Shown: positions 44,920 through 52,890 of the stretch, one piece after another
Layout of the letters: the number at the start of each line of letters is the position of its first letter
Position numbering within the stretch: position 1 is the first letter of the stretch
Assembly: GCF_900114845.1 (NCBI RefSeq)
Contig: NZ_FOUK01000006.1
Span: 134,048-198,047 of the forward strand
Source of the DNA: Pimelobacter simplex
GTDB taxonomy: Bacteria > Actinomycetota > Actinomycetes > Propionibacteriales > Nocardioidaceae
Reading direction: 5' to 3'
Length of the DNA stretch: 64,000 nt
Translations under genes and position numbers: made by a program
Notes under the pieces: generated by a model
Told to the model about the DNA's origin: nothing
The model's input: only the letters and a program-made list of their open reading frames with translations
Database searches by the model: none

Positions 44920-45543
44920 ATGACGGTCGACTTCCAGACCAGCCTGTTCGACCCCGCGACGCCGGCCGCCGAGCCCGTCCCGGAGCGGCGCCCGCTCAGC
45001 GCCGGCGCCTGGGTCGACGTGGCCCGCAACTGGCTGCCCGACGCCGACGACGTCTTCGCGACCCTGGTCACCGAGGTGCCCTGGCGTGCCGAGCGGCGCA
45101 CGATGTACGACCGCGTGGTCGACGTGCCGCGCCTCGTCTTCACCTACATGATCGGCGACGAGCTGCCGCACCCCGCGCTCACCGCCGCGCGCGAGCGGCT
45201 CACCGCCCACTACCAGCCCGAGCTGGGCGAGCCCTTCCGGACCGCCGGCTGCTGCTACTACCGCGACGGTCGCGACAGCGTCGCCTGGCACGGCGACACC
45301 ATCGGCCGGGGCTCCACCCACGACACGATGGTGGCCATCGTCTCGCTCGGCGATCCACGCCGGCTGCACCTGCGTCCGCGCGACGCCGAGCGGCGCGACG
45401 AGGCGTTCGCCGTCGAGATGGGGCACGGCGACCTGGTCGTGATGGGCGGGACGTGCCAGCGCACGTGGGAGCACGCGGTGCCCAAGGTCGCCGCGGCCGG
45501 GCCGCGGGTCTCCGTCCAGTTCCGGCCCCTGAACGTGTTCTGA
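44920..45543 (+). CDS. AlkB-type 2-oxoglutarate-dependent DNA dealkylase
   Basis: A 207-residue Fe(II)/2-oxoglutarate dioxygenase. Metal ligands H124 and D126 (AWHGDTIG) and H185 (WEHAVPK) are present, with R196/R202 in PRVSVQFRPL for 2-oxoglutarate. RDGRDSVAWHGD is typical of the actinobacterial AlkB group that oxidatively removes alkyl groups from DNA or RNA bases. ATG 44920 is set by a -10 box, and a LexA box just upstream suggests induction by DNA damage. Confidence 0.9.
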   Translation: MTVDFQTSLFDPATPAAEPVPERRPLSAGAWVDVARNWLPDADDVFATLVTEVPWRAERRTMYDRVVDVPRLVFTYMIGDELPHPALTAARERLTAHYQPELGEPFRTAGCCYYRDGRDSVAWHGDTIGRGSTHDTMVAIVSLGDPRRLHLRPRDAERRDEAFAVEMGHGDLVVMGGTCQRTWEHAVPKVAAAGPRVSVQFRPLNVF

Positions 45544-45576
45544 CGGAGCGCCAGCGCCGGGAGCCCGGTCCCGCCG

Positions 45577-45999
45577 CTAGGCCTGGGCCGGCGGAGGCTG
45601 CTGCTCGTCGAGCTCGGCCTGCGAGCGCAGGATGCAGAACTCGTTGCCCTCCGGGTCGGCGAGCACGACCCAGCCCGAGCCGGGACCGTAGATGCCGCGG
45701 TGGTCGGCGACCTGGGTCGCGCCGAGGTCGAGCAGCCGCTCGAGCTCGTCGTCCCGGCTGCCGGAGCCGGGACGCGGGCGCAGGTCGAGGTGCAGCCGGT
45801 TCTTGGTGACCTTGCGGTCGGGGGTCTCGAGGAAGAGCACCTGCTGGCCCGTGTCGGGGTCGACGATCATGCACTCCTCGTGCCCGGGCTCGTTGGGGTC
45901 GCCGGGCAGGTCGGTGAAGCCGAGGACCGGCTTCCACCACTCCGAGAGCTCGAACGCGTTGGCGCAGTCGACCGTCAGGTGCGAGATGAACGACGTCAT
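45577..45999 (-). CDS. VOC-family (glyoxalase-like) protein
   Basis: A 140-residue single-chain protein with paired beta-alpha-beta-beta-beta modules: SHLTVDCANAFELSEWWKPV, CMIVDPDTGQQVLFLETPD, KNRLHLDLRP and GSGWVVLADPEGNEFCIL. Metal-binding H/E positions look preserved. Such proteins are often assigned as glyoxalase/bleomycin-resistance or dioxygenase superfamily members of unknown substrate. The start is ATG 45999, 6 nt after TACCCT (46006-46011). Confidence 0.83.
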   Translation of the reverse strand: MTSFISHLTVDCANAFELSEWWKPVLGFTDLPGDPNEPGHEECMIVDPDTGQQVLFLETPDRKVTKNRLHLDLRPRPGSGSRDDELERLLDLGATQVADHRGIYGPGSGWVVLADPEGNEFCILRSQAELDEQQPPPAQA

Positions 46000-46003
46000 C
46001 GGG

Positions 46004-46807
46004 TCAGGGTACGGCGGGCGCCCCGTTCGGCGTCGGGGTCGGTGTCGGCGTGGGTGTCCCGGCGCCCGGGTCCGGCCCGCTGGGCGCCGTCCCCGGATCG
46101 GTGGGCCCGGTCGTGGGTGCCTCGGTGGGACCGGTCGGCCCGGTCGTCGCGTCGGTGGGCGCGGTGCCGGGGTCACTCGGTCCGGTGGTCGGCGCGTCGG
46201 TCGGGCCGGTCGGCGTCGCGTCGTCGGTCGGCTGCTGGCGGTCACGGTCGCGGCTGTCGTCGGTCCGGTCGCCGAAGATCCCGGTCAGCGACGTCCGGTC
46301 GGAGCCGTCGGTGCCGCCGGTGATCGTCGAGACGCTCTTGCCGGCGATCAGCTCGACCAGGCTGATCACCACGATGGCGATCACGAAGACGAGCGCGGCG
46401 AGGAGGGCGAGCTTCTTCCACGGCAGCTGGGCCCAGCGGCTGGGCTCGGCGTCCTCGAGGTCGCTGCTGGCGGCGTCGAGGTGCCGGTGGGCGCGGTCGA
46501 GCTCGCGCTCGGCGGCCTCGGGGTCGGAGCGGCGGGCGGCCCGTCGTACGTTCTGGTCGGCGAGGTTGACCCGCTGCAGGGCGGCGGCCTGGACGTCGGC
46601 CATCCGGCGTCGGCTCGACTCGATGCCCTGCTTGTAGAGCGCCGAGCTGACCGTCGCGATGATGCTGCCGAGGGCGGCGCCGATCAGGGTGCCGGCTGCG
46701 CCCAGCGTCGAGAGGAGCACCGCGACCGTGACGGCCGCGGCGGCCCCCGCGAAGGTCGCGGGCCAGTCGATCCGGGCCCCGCGCTCCTGGGTTGCTTCGT
46801 CCGCCAT
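46004..46807 (-). CDS. Uncharacterised membrane protein with Thr/Pro/Gly-rich tail
   Basis: A 267-residue protein. The first hydrophobic region is about 17-55 (TFAGAAAAVTVAVLLSTLGA onward), then a charged helical stretch (about 60-125, many Arg/Glu), a second membrane helix (about 130-155), and a low-complexity tail in which a unit like TGPTDAPTTGPSDPGTAPTD is repeated. It resembles nothing I can name. It starts 17 nt after cysQ in the same direction, so it may be co-transcribed. Confidence 0.65.
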   Translation of the reverse strand: MADEATQERGARIDWPATFAGAAAAVTVAVLLSTLGAAGTLIGAALGSIIATVSSALYKQGIESSRRRMADVQAAALQRVNLADQNVRRAARRSDPEAAERELDRAHRHLDAASSDLEDAEPSRWAQLPWKKLALLAALVFVIAIVVISLVELIAGKSVSTITGGTDGSDRTSLTGIFGDRTDDSRDRDRQQPTDDATPTGPTDAPTTGPSDPGTAPTDATTGPTGPTEAPTTGPTDPGTAPSGPDPGAGTPTPTPTPTPNGAPAVP

Positions 46808-46824
46808 CGCGCCCTCCCCGACCG

Positions 46825-47616
46825 TCAGTCGGTGCCGTTCGCGGCGATGAAGGACAGGATCTTGTCGGCCAGCTCGGGCCGGCACACGATGACGTCGGGC
46901 AGGTAGACGTCGGCCTGGTTGTAGACCAGCTCGCTGCCGTCGACCCGCGAGGTGAACAGGCCGGCCGCCCGCGCCACCGCCACCGGTGCCGCGGAGTCCC
47001 ACTCGTACTGCCCACCCGCGTGGACGTAGGCGTCGGCGACGTCGCGCACGACCGACATCATCTTCACGCCCGCCGACCCCATCGGGACCAGCTCGGCGTC
47101 GAGCTCCTCGGCCAGCGCCTGGACGAACGCCGGCGGACGCGTCCGCGACACCGCGATCCGCGGCCGCTGCGACGTCCGCGCCGGGACGACGGGCGGCGTG
47201 CCCGTGTTGAACGTCTCGCCGATCACCGGCTGCGCGACCGCACCGGCCACCAGCGTGCCGTCCTGCCACAGCGCCACGTGCACGGCCCAGTCGTCGCGCG
47301 GCGGCTCGGAGAACTCCCGCGTCCCGTCGAGCGGGTCGACGATCCACACCTTCGCGGCCGTGAGCCGGGCGTCCTTGTCGGCCGCGCTCTCGAGCGCCTC
47401 CTCGGACAGCACCGCGTCGTCGGGCCGGTACGCCGCCAGCAGCTCCATGAGCAGCACGTGCGCGGCCCGGTCGCCGGCGTCCTTGAGCTCCTTGCCCTCG
47501 AGCCCCTCGCCCCGCACCTCGAGCAGGCGGGCGCCGGCCGCCTCGGCCAGCCAGGCGGCGAACAGGTGGTCGTCGGCGACGACCTCGGGAGCGGGGGTAC
47601 CGGGCTCGAAAGTCAC
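46825..47616 (-). CDS. cysQ: CysQ-type 3'(2'),5'-bisphosphate nucleotidase / inositol monophosphatase family
   Basis: A 263-residue Mg-dependent phosphatase. Metal motifs are VLSEEALES (E72/E73), WIVDPLDGTREF (D94, D97) and the C-terminal YEWDSAAPVAVA. It most resembles actinobacterial CysQ, which removes the 3'-phosphate of PAP(S) in sulfur metabolism, though other inositol-phosphatase-like substrates are possible. The start is GTG 47616, 6 nt after the -10 box TACGCT (47623-47628). Confidence 0.85.
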   Translation of the reverse strand: MTFEPGTPAPEVVADDHLFAAWLAEAAGARLLEVRGEGLEGKELKDAGDRAAHVLLMELLAAYRPDDAVLSEEALESAADKDARLTAAKVWIVDPLDGTREFSEPPRDDWAVHVALWQDGTLVAGAVAQPVIGETFNTGTPPVVPARTSQRPRIAVSRTRPPAFVQALAEELDAELVPMGSAGVKMMSVVRDVADAYVHAGGQYEWDSAAPVAVARAAGLFTSRVDGSELVYNQADVYLPDVIVCRPELADKILSFIAANGTD

Positions 47617-47622
47617 CCGGTC

Positions 47623-47628
47623 AGCGTA
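47623..47628 (-). promoter_or_regulatory. Leaderless -10 box of cysQ (TACGCT)
   Basis: TACGCT on the minus strand, 6 nt before the GTG at 47616. The inverted-repeat element at 47665-47738 begins 37 nt further upstream. Confidence 0.6.
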
Positions 47629-47664
47629 GTGGCCCGACGCCAACCCGGCGTCGGGGGCTGCGCG

Positions 47665-47738
47665 CTTGTAACTACGTGTTCAGACCACTACCAGGGGTGT
47701 CGACCACCCTGGTAGTGGTCTGAACACTGAGTTACAAG
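47665..47738. repeat. Long hairpin with CTTGTAACTACGTGTT end
   Basis: Two 32-nt arms (47665-47696 and 47707-47738) that are complementary apart from a GT/TG swap near the outer end, with a 10-nt centre. The left end GCGCTTGTAACTACGTGTT is identical to the left end of the element at 38557. It lies between pth and cysQ (both minus strand) and could terminate pth, but the arms are longer than a terminator needs. Confidence 0.75.
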
Positions 47739-47771
47739 GGGCTCGACCCGGCCTCGGCGCGCGGGCCGGGG

Positions 47772-48365
47772 TCAGGAGTTGAAGCGCTGCTGGGTCTTCT
47801 CGAGGCCGTCGGCGATCAGGGACTCGACGGCGTCGGCGGCGCTGTCGACCTGGAAGGGCAGCTCCTTGCGCTCGGTCGTCGAGTAGTTGGAGAGCACGAA
47901 GTCGGCGACCTCCTGGCGGCCCGGGGGGCGGCCGATGCCGGCGCGGACGCGGTAGAAGTCGCCGGTGCCGAGCGAGGAGCGCATGGACTTGAGGCCGTTG
48001 TGGCCGTTGTCGCCGCCGCCGAGCTTGATCCGGAGGGTGCCGAAGTCGATGTCGAGCTCGTCGTGGACGGCGATGATCCGGGCGGGCGGGACCTTGTAGA
48101 AGGTGGCGAGCGCCTTGACCGGGCCGCCGGACTCGTTCATGTAGGAGCGCGACTTGGCCAGCACCACGCGGGGGGCGGGAGTGCCGGGGGCGCCGAGGCG
48201 GCCCTCGACGACGTCGGCGCGGCCGGTCTTGTGGGCGCGGAAGCCGCTGCCCATCCGGCGGGCCAGCTCGTCGACGACGAGGTAGCCGATGTTGTGCCGG
48301 TGTCCCGCGTACGACGGCCCGGGGTTGCCGAGGCCGACCACCAGCCACACGTCAGCGTCCGCCAC
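47772..48365 (-). CDS. pth: Peptidyl-tRNA hydrolase
   Basis: A 197-residue esterase that releases peptides from stalled peptidyl-tRNA. N14 in VVGLGNPG, H24 in GHRHNIG, the SRSYMNESG motif and HDELDIDFG with KLGGGDNGHNGLKS are all present. GTG 48365 is used; a longer in-frame start at 48485 that overlaps rplY by GTGA is possible, but a terminator-like hairpin lies between and the longer N-terminus is not family-like. Confidence 0.93.
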   Translation of the reverse strand: MADADVWLVVGLGNPGPSYAGHRHNIGYLVVDELARRMGSGFRAHKTGRADVVEGRLGAPGTPAPRVVLAKSRSYMNESGGPVKALATFYKVPPARIIAVHDELDIDFGTLRIKLGGGDNGHNGLKSMRSSLGTGDFYRVRAGIGRPPGRQEVADFVLSNYSTTERKELPFQVDSAADAVESLIADGLEKTQQRFNS

Positions 48366-48414
48366 GTTCTCGCTCCCGGTCTCGTCGGTGGGCAGGGGGG
48401 TGGGAAATGCGGAG

Positions 48415-48444
48415 CTCCCCGGTGCGCCGGAGCGCACCGGGGAG
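48415..48444 (-). terminator. Hairpin after rplY
   Basis: A perfect 13-bp inverted repeat (CTCCCCGGTGCGC, 48415-48427; complement 48432-48444) with a 4-nt loop, 38 nt past the rplY stop on the minus strand. It is followed by CTCCGCATTTCCC. It either ends rplY mRNA or attenuates transcription into pth. Confidence 0.7.
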
Positions 48445-48481
48445 ATCAGTCGGCCCAGGAACCACCTGAGCCGGCCGAAGG

Positions 48482-49120
48482 TCACTCGCTGTCGGCCTCG
48501 GCGGCGGCCTCGGGCTCGTCCTTCTCGATGCCGGCCTCGGCCTCGGCGGCCTCGAGCTCGGCCTCGGCGGCCTCGGCCGTCTGGGCGGCGGTCACGTTGA
48601 TGACGAGCACGTCGGCGTCGCTGAGCAGGGTGACGCCGGAGGGCAGCGCGATCTCGCTGGCGAGGATCTGGGTGCCGGCCTCGGCGCCCGTCACGTCGAC
48701 CTCGAACTGCTCGGGGATGTGGGTGGCCTCGGCCTCGACCTGGATGGTCGCGGCGTCGGTGACGACGAGGGTCTCGGGGGCGGCGTCGCCGACGACGTGG
48801 ATCGGGACGTCGACGGTGACCTTCTCGCCGCGCTTCACGGCGACGAAGTCGACGTGCTCGAGGACGCGGCGGACCGGGTCGACCTGGACCTGCTTGGTCA
48901 GGGCGAGCTGCGAGGTGCCGTCGATGTCGAGCTCGAGGAGCGCGTTGGCGCCGCCGTGCTTGAGCGCCATCATCGTGTCGTGGCCCGGGAGGCTCAGGTG
49001 GATCGGCTCGTTGCCGTGGCCGTAGACGACCGCGGGGACCTTGTGCTCGCGGCGGATGCGGCGGGCGGCGCCCTTGCCGAACTCGGTGCGGACCTCGGCC
49101 TTGATCTTCTCGGTGCTCAT
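48482..49120 (-). CDS. rplY: 50S ribosomal protein L25/general stress protein Ctc
   Basis: A 212-residue long-form L25 (TL5/Ctc type) that binds 5S rRNA. The N-terminal domain (1-95) has FGKGAARRIRREHKVPAVVYG; the C-terminal beta domain is about 96-185; the last 30 residues are an acidic Ala/Glu tail. ATG 49120 follows AGGAG. Pairing with pth is common in actinobacteria. Upstream (49121-49329) there is a 9-bp dyad ACGCCGCGC...GCGCGGCGT (49174-49217) that may be part of a leader. Confidence 0.95.
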   Translation of the reverse strand: MSTEKIKAEVRTEFGKGAARRIRREHKVPAVVYGHGNEPIHLSLPGHDTMMALKHGGANALLELDIDGTSQLALTKQVQVDPVRRVLEHVDFVAVKRGEKVTVDVPIHVVGDAAPETLVVTDAATIQVEAEATHIPEQFEVDVTGAEAGTQILASEIALPSGVTLLSDADVLVINVTAAQTAEAAEAELEAAEAEAGIEKDEPEAAAEADSE

Positions 49121-49329
49121 GGGAATCTCCTGGTTCGTACTACGACGGGGCGGCTGCTGCCCGGAGACGAAGAACGCCGCGCTTCCCTCACCCGGTGATC
49201 GGCGGGGCGCGCGGCGTCGTGCAAGACGAACCGGCCCAGTCGATCACGGAGTCACAGAAGCGGGAGCTCCCTCGCCGAGGCAACCGGAGAAGGCTACCCA
49301 ACGGCCCCATGCCCCGCGAAATCCGCAGG

Positions 49330-49761
49330 TCAGCGGTAGGGGTCGGTGATCTCGCGCAGCGCGGTCAGCGCGTCCTGGAGCACTGCCATCCGCTCGGCGC
49401 CGAGGTGCGCGGCCCACTCCCGCTCGATCGCGGCCTCCTCGCGCCGGGCGACCCGCTGCACCGCCCGCCCCCGCGGCGCGAGGACGACGAGCCGGGCGCG
49501 GGCGTCACCCGGGTCCGGCACCCGGACGACGTACGCCGCGCGCTCGAGCTGGTCGACCAGGACACTCGCGCTCTGCTTGGTGATCCGCGCCTGGGCGGCG
49601 AGGTCGGTGACCCGGCTGCCGTCCTCGCCGAGTCGGGCCGCGACCCGTGCCATGGCAGGGGTGAGGTCGTCGTAGCCGGCGGCGGCGACGGCCTCGGCGA
49701 CGCGCTGCTCGACGTACCGCGCGCCGATGAACATGAGCAGGCCCGGGTGCGGTCGGTCCAT
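49330..49761 (-). CDS. MarR-family transcriptional regulator
   Basis: A 143-residue winged-helix protein: LTPAMARVAARLGEDGSRVT, then the recognition region ARITKQSASVLVDQLERAAY and the wing VPDPGDARARLVVLAPRG. It is divergent from a mycothiol-type enzyme, with the dyad GTCAG-N5-CTGAC (49790-49804) in the 65-nt gap; it probably represses that gene and itself. The inducer is unknown. Confidence 0.88.
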   Translation of the reverse strand: MDRPHPGLLMFIGARYVEQRVAEAVAAAGYDDLTPAMARVAARLGEDGSRVTDLAAQARITKQSASVLVDQLERAAYVVRVPDPGDARARLVVLAPRGRAVQRVARREEAAIEREWAAHLGAERMAVLQDALTALREITDPYR

Positions 49762-49789
49762 CGCGCACTCCTCGGGCCTTGACGAACTA

Positions 49790-49804
49790 GTCAGGAAGAC
49801 TGAC
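49790..49804. promoter_or_regulatory. Likely MarR operator (GTCAG-N5-CTGAC)
   Basis: A perfect 5-bp inverted repeat with a 5-nt centre, midway between the divergent MarR gene and the 49827 enzyme gene. Confidence 0.5.
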
Positions 49805-49826
49805 CATATCAGGGAAGGGAGCCACC

Positions 49827-50468
49827 ATGGACAGGTCGCAGCTGTGGGACCACATCCACGCCGAGCGCGCCGCCCTCGCCTCGACGCTTGCCGGCCTCGA
49901 CCCGGCGGACTGGGCGCACGACACGCTCTGCCCCGGCTGGACCGTCCACGACGTCGCGGCGCACGTCATCTCCACGCCGCAGATCGGCTGGCGGCAGATG
50001 CCGGGGATGCTGGCCCGCAACGCCGGGCGCGGCTACAACACGATGATCTTCCGCGAGGTGAAGCGGCTCGGCGCCCGCGAGACCCGGGAGAGCATCCTCG
50101 CCGACTTCGAGCGCCACGCCACGAGCCGGCACCACGTCCCCACGACGACATCGGTCGAGCCGCTCATCGACGCGCTTCTCCACCACCAGGACATCCTGCG
50201 CCCGCTCGGACTGCGGCACCCGATGGCACCCGCGGCCGCCGCCCTCGCCGCCGAGCGCGTACGACGGCTCGCGCCGCTGATGGGCACCGGCCGGCTGGTG
50301 CGCAGCATCCGGCTGGTCGCGACCGACGTCGACTGGGCGCGGGGCAGCGGTCCCGCCGTCCGCGGGCCGGTGCAGGAGCTGCTGATGCTGGCCTCCGGCC
50401 GGGCTCCCGACCCCGAGCTGGTCGAGGGTGACGGGCTGGCGCTCGTGCCGCCCCGCCCGCGCGGGTAG
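49827..50468 (+). CDS. Mycothiol-dependent maleylpyruvate isomerase-family protein
   Basis: A 213-residue protein of the TIGR03083/MDMPI type. It has CPGWTVHDVAAHVIS (about 35-49) with metal-binding H46 and LLHHQDILRPLG (118-129) with H119/H120 and D122. Family members use mycothiol, the actinobacterial thiol, to isomerise or detoxify substrates; the substrate here is unknown. ATG 49827 follows AGGGAAGGGAG. The divergent MarR gene is the probable regulator. Confidence 0.82.
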   Translation: MDRSQLWDHIHAERAALASTLAGLDPADWAHDTLCPGWTVHDVAAHVISTPQIGWRQMPGMLARNAGRGYNTMIFREVKRLGARETRESILADFERHATSRHHVPTTTSVEPLIDALLHHQDILRPLGLRHPMAPAAAALAAERVRRLAPLMGTGRLVRSIRLVATDVDWARGSGPAVRGPVQELLMLASGRAPDPELVEGDGLALVPPRPRG

Positions 50469-50479
50469 CGCCGTTGTCG

Positions 50480-50518
50480 GATACCTGCTGATACTTTCAT
50501 GAAGTATCGGCGGGTATC
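50480..50518. promoter_or_regulatory. 39-nt interrupted palindrome upstream of the AAA ATPase
   Basis: GATACCTGCTGATACTT (50480-50496), 5 nt, AAGTATCGGCGGGTATC (50502-50518). The arms pair with two mismatches, and each arm has two GATAC half-sites spaced 10-11 nt, one helical turn. It resembles a two-dimer operator. It lies 17 nt before the ATG at 50536. Confidence 0.65.
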
Positions 50519-50535
50519 GACCTTCGGGAGCGCGG

Positions 50536-51720
50536 ATGACAGCCAACCCCTACACCCCCGGCCAGGTGCCGCGGGTCTTCGCCGGACGCGCCGCTGAGCT
50601 GCGCCGGATCGAGGACCAGCTGGCCCGCGTCCTCACGTTCGGCGAGCTGGGCGGGCCGCTGCTCGTCTTCCACGCGCCGAGGGGCATCGGCAAGACCTCC
50701 CTGCTCCGCACCGCGCAGCGTCGCGCCGAGGAGCTGGGCTTCGTCGCCGCCTGGGTGGCCTGCAGCCGCGAGCGGCCGGTGCTCCCCGAGCTGGTGGGCA
50801 GCCTGCGCACCGCGCTGGAGCGCGCCGAGGTCCTCCCCCGCGGCGGCGCCGGCGGCGTGTGGCGCAAGCGGCTCGAGCGGGTCTCGGTCGAGGTCGGCCT
50901 GCCGGGCGCGAAGGTCGCCGCCGAGGTCGCCTCGCCACCCGGCGAGAAGCCCGACGACACGCTCGGGCTGGCCCCGATCCACGCGCTCGGGACGTTGCTC
51001 CACGACGCGGCCGCCCTCGTCCGGCGCCGCGGGGGCGCCGGGCTCCTCGTGCTGGTCGACGAGCTCCACGTCGCGCTCCCCGACGACATGTCCATCCTGC
51101 TCAACACCCTGCAGAACCTCGACGGCGACCGGGAGCACAACCCCCTCGCCGTCGTCTCCGCCGGGCTGCCGGTGACCCCTGAGGCGCTGACCCGCGCGGC
51201 GACCTTCGGCGAGCGCAGCGCGTTCGTCCCCCTCGACGTCCTCAACGGCGCCGACGCCCGGGCGGTGCTCACCGCGCCCGCTGAGGAGGCCGGGGTCGGC
51301 TGGACCGACGGCGCGCTCACCGCCGTCGTCGACGAGGCCCGCGGCCACCCGTACCTGCTCCAGCTGATCGGCAGCGGCACCTGGGACGCCGCCCGGCCGC
51401 GGCGCGGGACCAAGCTCGGCCTCGCCGACGTACGACGCGGGCTGCCCGCCGCCCAGCAGCAGCTGACCGCCATGCACCGGGCCCGCTGGGGCTCCGCGAC
51501 GCCGACGGAGCAGGCGTTCCTGGCTGCGATGGCCGCCACCGGGCTCGACAACGTCACCCGGGTCGCGATCGCCACCGGCATGGGCCGCGACTCGCGCTCG
51601 ATCAGCGCCCCGCGCGAGCGGCTCATCGACAAGGGCGTGATCGAGCCGGTGGGCCACGGACTGGTCCGGTTCACGTTGCCCGGCTTCGGCGCCTTCGTGC
51701 GCGGCCTCGACGACGCCTGA
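50536..51720 (+). CDS. AAA/STAND-type ATPase with C-terminal winged helix
   Basis: A 394-residue cytoplasmic ATPase. It starts with RVFAGRAAELRRIEDQLARV, the pattern of AAA_16/Orc1-like ATPases, then Walker A HAPRGIGKTS (46-55) and Walker B LLVLVDE (170-176). Residues about 300-390 contain TEQAFLAAMAATGLDNVTRV and ERLIDKGVIEPVG, a winged-helix-like end. The biological role is unknown; candidates include a signalling switch or a defence-type sensor. No effector domain is fused or adjacent. The ATG follows GGGAG. Confidence 0.8.
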   Translation: MTANPYTPGQVPRVFAGRAAELRRIEDQLARVLTFGELGGPLLVFHAPRGIGKTSLLRTAQRRAEELGFVAAWVACSRERPVLPELVGSLRTALERAEVLPRGGAGGVWRKRLERVSVEVGLPGAKVAAEVASPPGEKPDDTLGLAPIHALGTLLHDAAALVRRRGGAGLLVLVDELHVALPDDMSILLNTLQNLDGDREHNPLAVVSAGLPVTPEALTRAATFGERSAFVPLDVLNGADARAVLTAPAEEAGVGWTDGALTAVVDEARGHPYLLQLIGSGTWDAARPRRGTKLGLADVRRGLPAAQQQLTAMHRARWGSATPTEQAFLAAMAATGLDNVTRVAIATGMGRDSRSISAPRERLIDKGVIEPVGHGLVRFTLPGFGAFVRGLDDA

Positions 51721-51737
51721 GCGCACCCTCCTCCCCC

Positions 51738-51743
51738 TAGGCT
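51738..51743 (+). promoter_or_regulatory. Leaderless -10 box (TAGGCT)
   Basis: TAGGCT followed by 6 nt and the GTG at 51750. Confidence 0.6.
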
Positions 51744-51749
51744 GGCTCC

Positions 51750-52877
51750 GTGCGCATCGACTTCCACGGCTCACCGAGGCCGACGATCGGCGTGGAGTGG
51801 GAGTTCGCACTCGTCGACCGCCGCACTCGCGACCTCCGCAACGAGGCGGCCCACCTGTTCGCGCGGGCCAAGCCCCGGATGCCCGACCCGGGCAAGCTCC
51901 ACAAGGAGCTGCTCAAGAACACGGTCGAGGTCGTCACCGGCGTCTGCGACACCGTCGGCGGCGCGATGGCCGACCTGCGCGACACGCTGCAGCACGTCAC
52001 CGCCGCGGCCGACGCCCTCGACCTCGACCTGTACGGCGCCGGCACCCACCCCTTCGCGTCGTGGACCGGCCAGCAGCTCACCGAGGGCCACCGGTACGCC
52101 GAGCTGATCAACCGCACCCAGTGGTGGGGCCGGCAGATGCTGATCTGGGGCGTGCACGTGCACGTCGGGCTGCCGGAGCGGGACCGGGTGCTGCCCGTGC
52201 TCAACGGCCTGCTCACCTACTACCCGCACCTGCAGGCGCTCTCCGCGTCGTCCCCGATCTGGATGGGCGTCGACACCGGCTACGCCTCCAACCGGGCGCT
52301 CATGTTCCAGCAGCTGCCCACCGCGGGCCTGCCCTTCCAGTTCGAGCGCTGGGAGGAGTTCGAGCAGTTCGCGCACGACCAGATGACCACCGGCGTCATC
52401 GACGAGCTGAGCGAGATCCGCTGGGACGTGCGCCCCGCGACCAAGCACGGCACGCTCGAGAACCGGATCTGCGACGGCGTCTCGACGCTCGCCGACATGG
52501 AGGCGCTCGTCGCGCTCATGCACTGCCTCGTCGTGTGGCTCGACGAGCGGGTCGCGGCCGGCGAGACGCTCACGACGATGCCGCCCTGGCACGTCCAGGA
52601 GAACAAGTGGCGCGCCGCGCGCTACGGCGTCGACGCGATCGTCATCCTCGACGGCGCGTCCCACGAGCGGCTGGTGACCGACGACCTCGCCGACCTGGTC
52701 CCCCGGCTGATGCCGACCGCCGCGCGCCTGGGCTGCGAGGCCGAGCTCGCCTCGGTGCTGGACGTCGCGACCCGCGGGCCGTCGTACGTCCGGCAGCGGG
52801 CGGTCGCCGAGCGCACCGGCGGCGACCTGGTCGCCGTGGTCGACTCGGTGGTGGCCGAGCTGCGCGCGGGTCTCTAG
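51750..52877 (+). CDS. Glutamate-cysteine ligase 2 family (YbdK/EgtA-like) carboxylate-amine ligase
   Basis: A 375-residue GCS2-type ATP-dependent ligase. It has TIGVEWEFALVD (Mg/glutamate site), LLKNTVEVVTGVC, GTHPFASW, WGVHVHVGL, then TLENRICDG. Family members make gamma-glutamylcysteine or related gamma-glutamyl amides. In mycothiol-using actinobacteria gamma-glutamylcysteine feeds ergothioneine synthesis, but the other egt genes are not nearby, so the physiological product is uncertain. The start is GTG 51750 from a leaderless -10 box. Confidence 0.88.
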   Translation: MRIDFHGSPRPTIGVEWEFALVDRRTRDLRNEAAHLFARAKPRMPDPGKLHKELLKNTVEVVTGVCDTVGGAMADLRDTLQHVTAAADALDLDLYGAGTHPFASWTGQQLTEGHRYAELINRTQWWGRQMLIWGVHVHVGLPERDRVLPVLNGLLTYYPHLQALSASSPIWMGVDTGYASNRALMFQQLPTAGLPFQFERWEEFEQFAHDQMTTGVIDELSEIRWDVRPATKHGTLENRICDGVSTLADMEALVALMHCLVVWLDERVAAGETLTTMPPWHVQENKWRAARYGVDAIVILDGASHERLVTDDLADLVPRLMPTAARLGCEAELASVLDVATRGPSYVRQRAVAERTGGDLVAVVDSVVAELRAGL

Positions 52878-52890
52878 CGCCGGGGTCGAC

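Noticed and set aside
48366..48485. Alternative pth start at 48485 overlapping rplY by GTGA
   Set aside because: The 40-residue extension is not family-like, and a 13-bp hairpin lies in it; GTG 48365 gives a normal Pth.
50536..52877. ATPase plus ligase as a linked defence system
   Set aside because: The GCS2-family gene has its own leaderless promoter and a metabolic fold; nothing links the two functionally.
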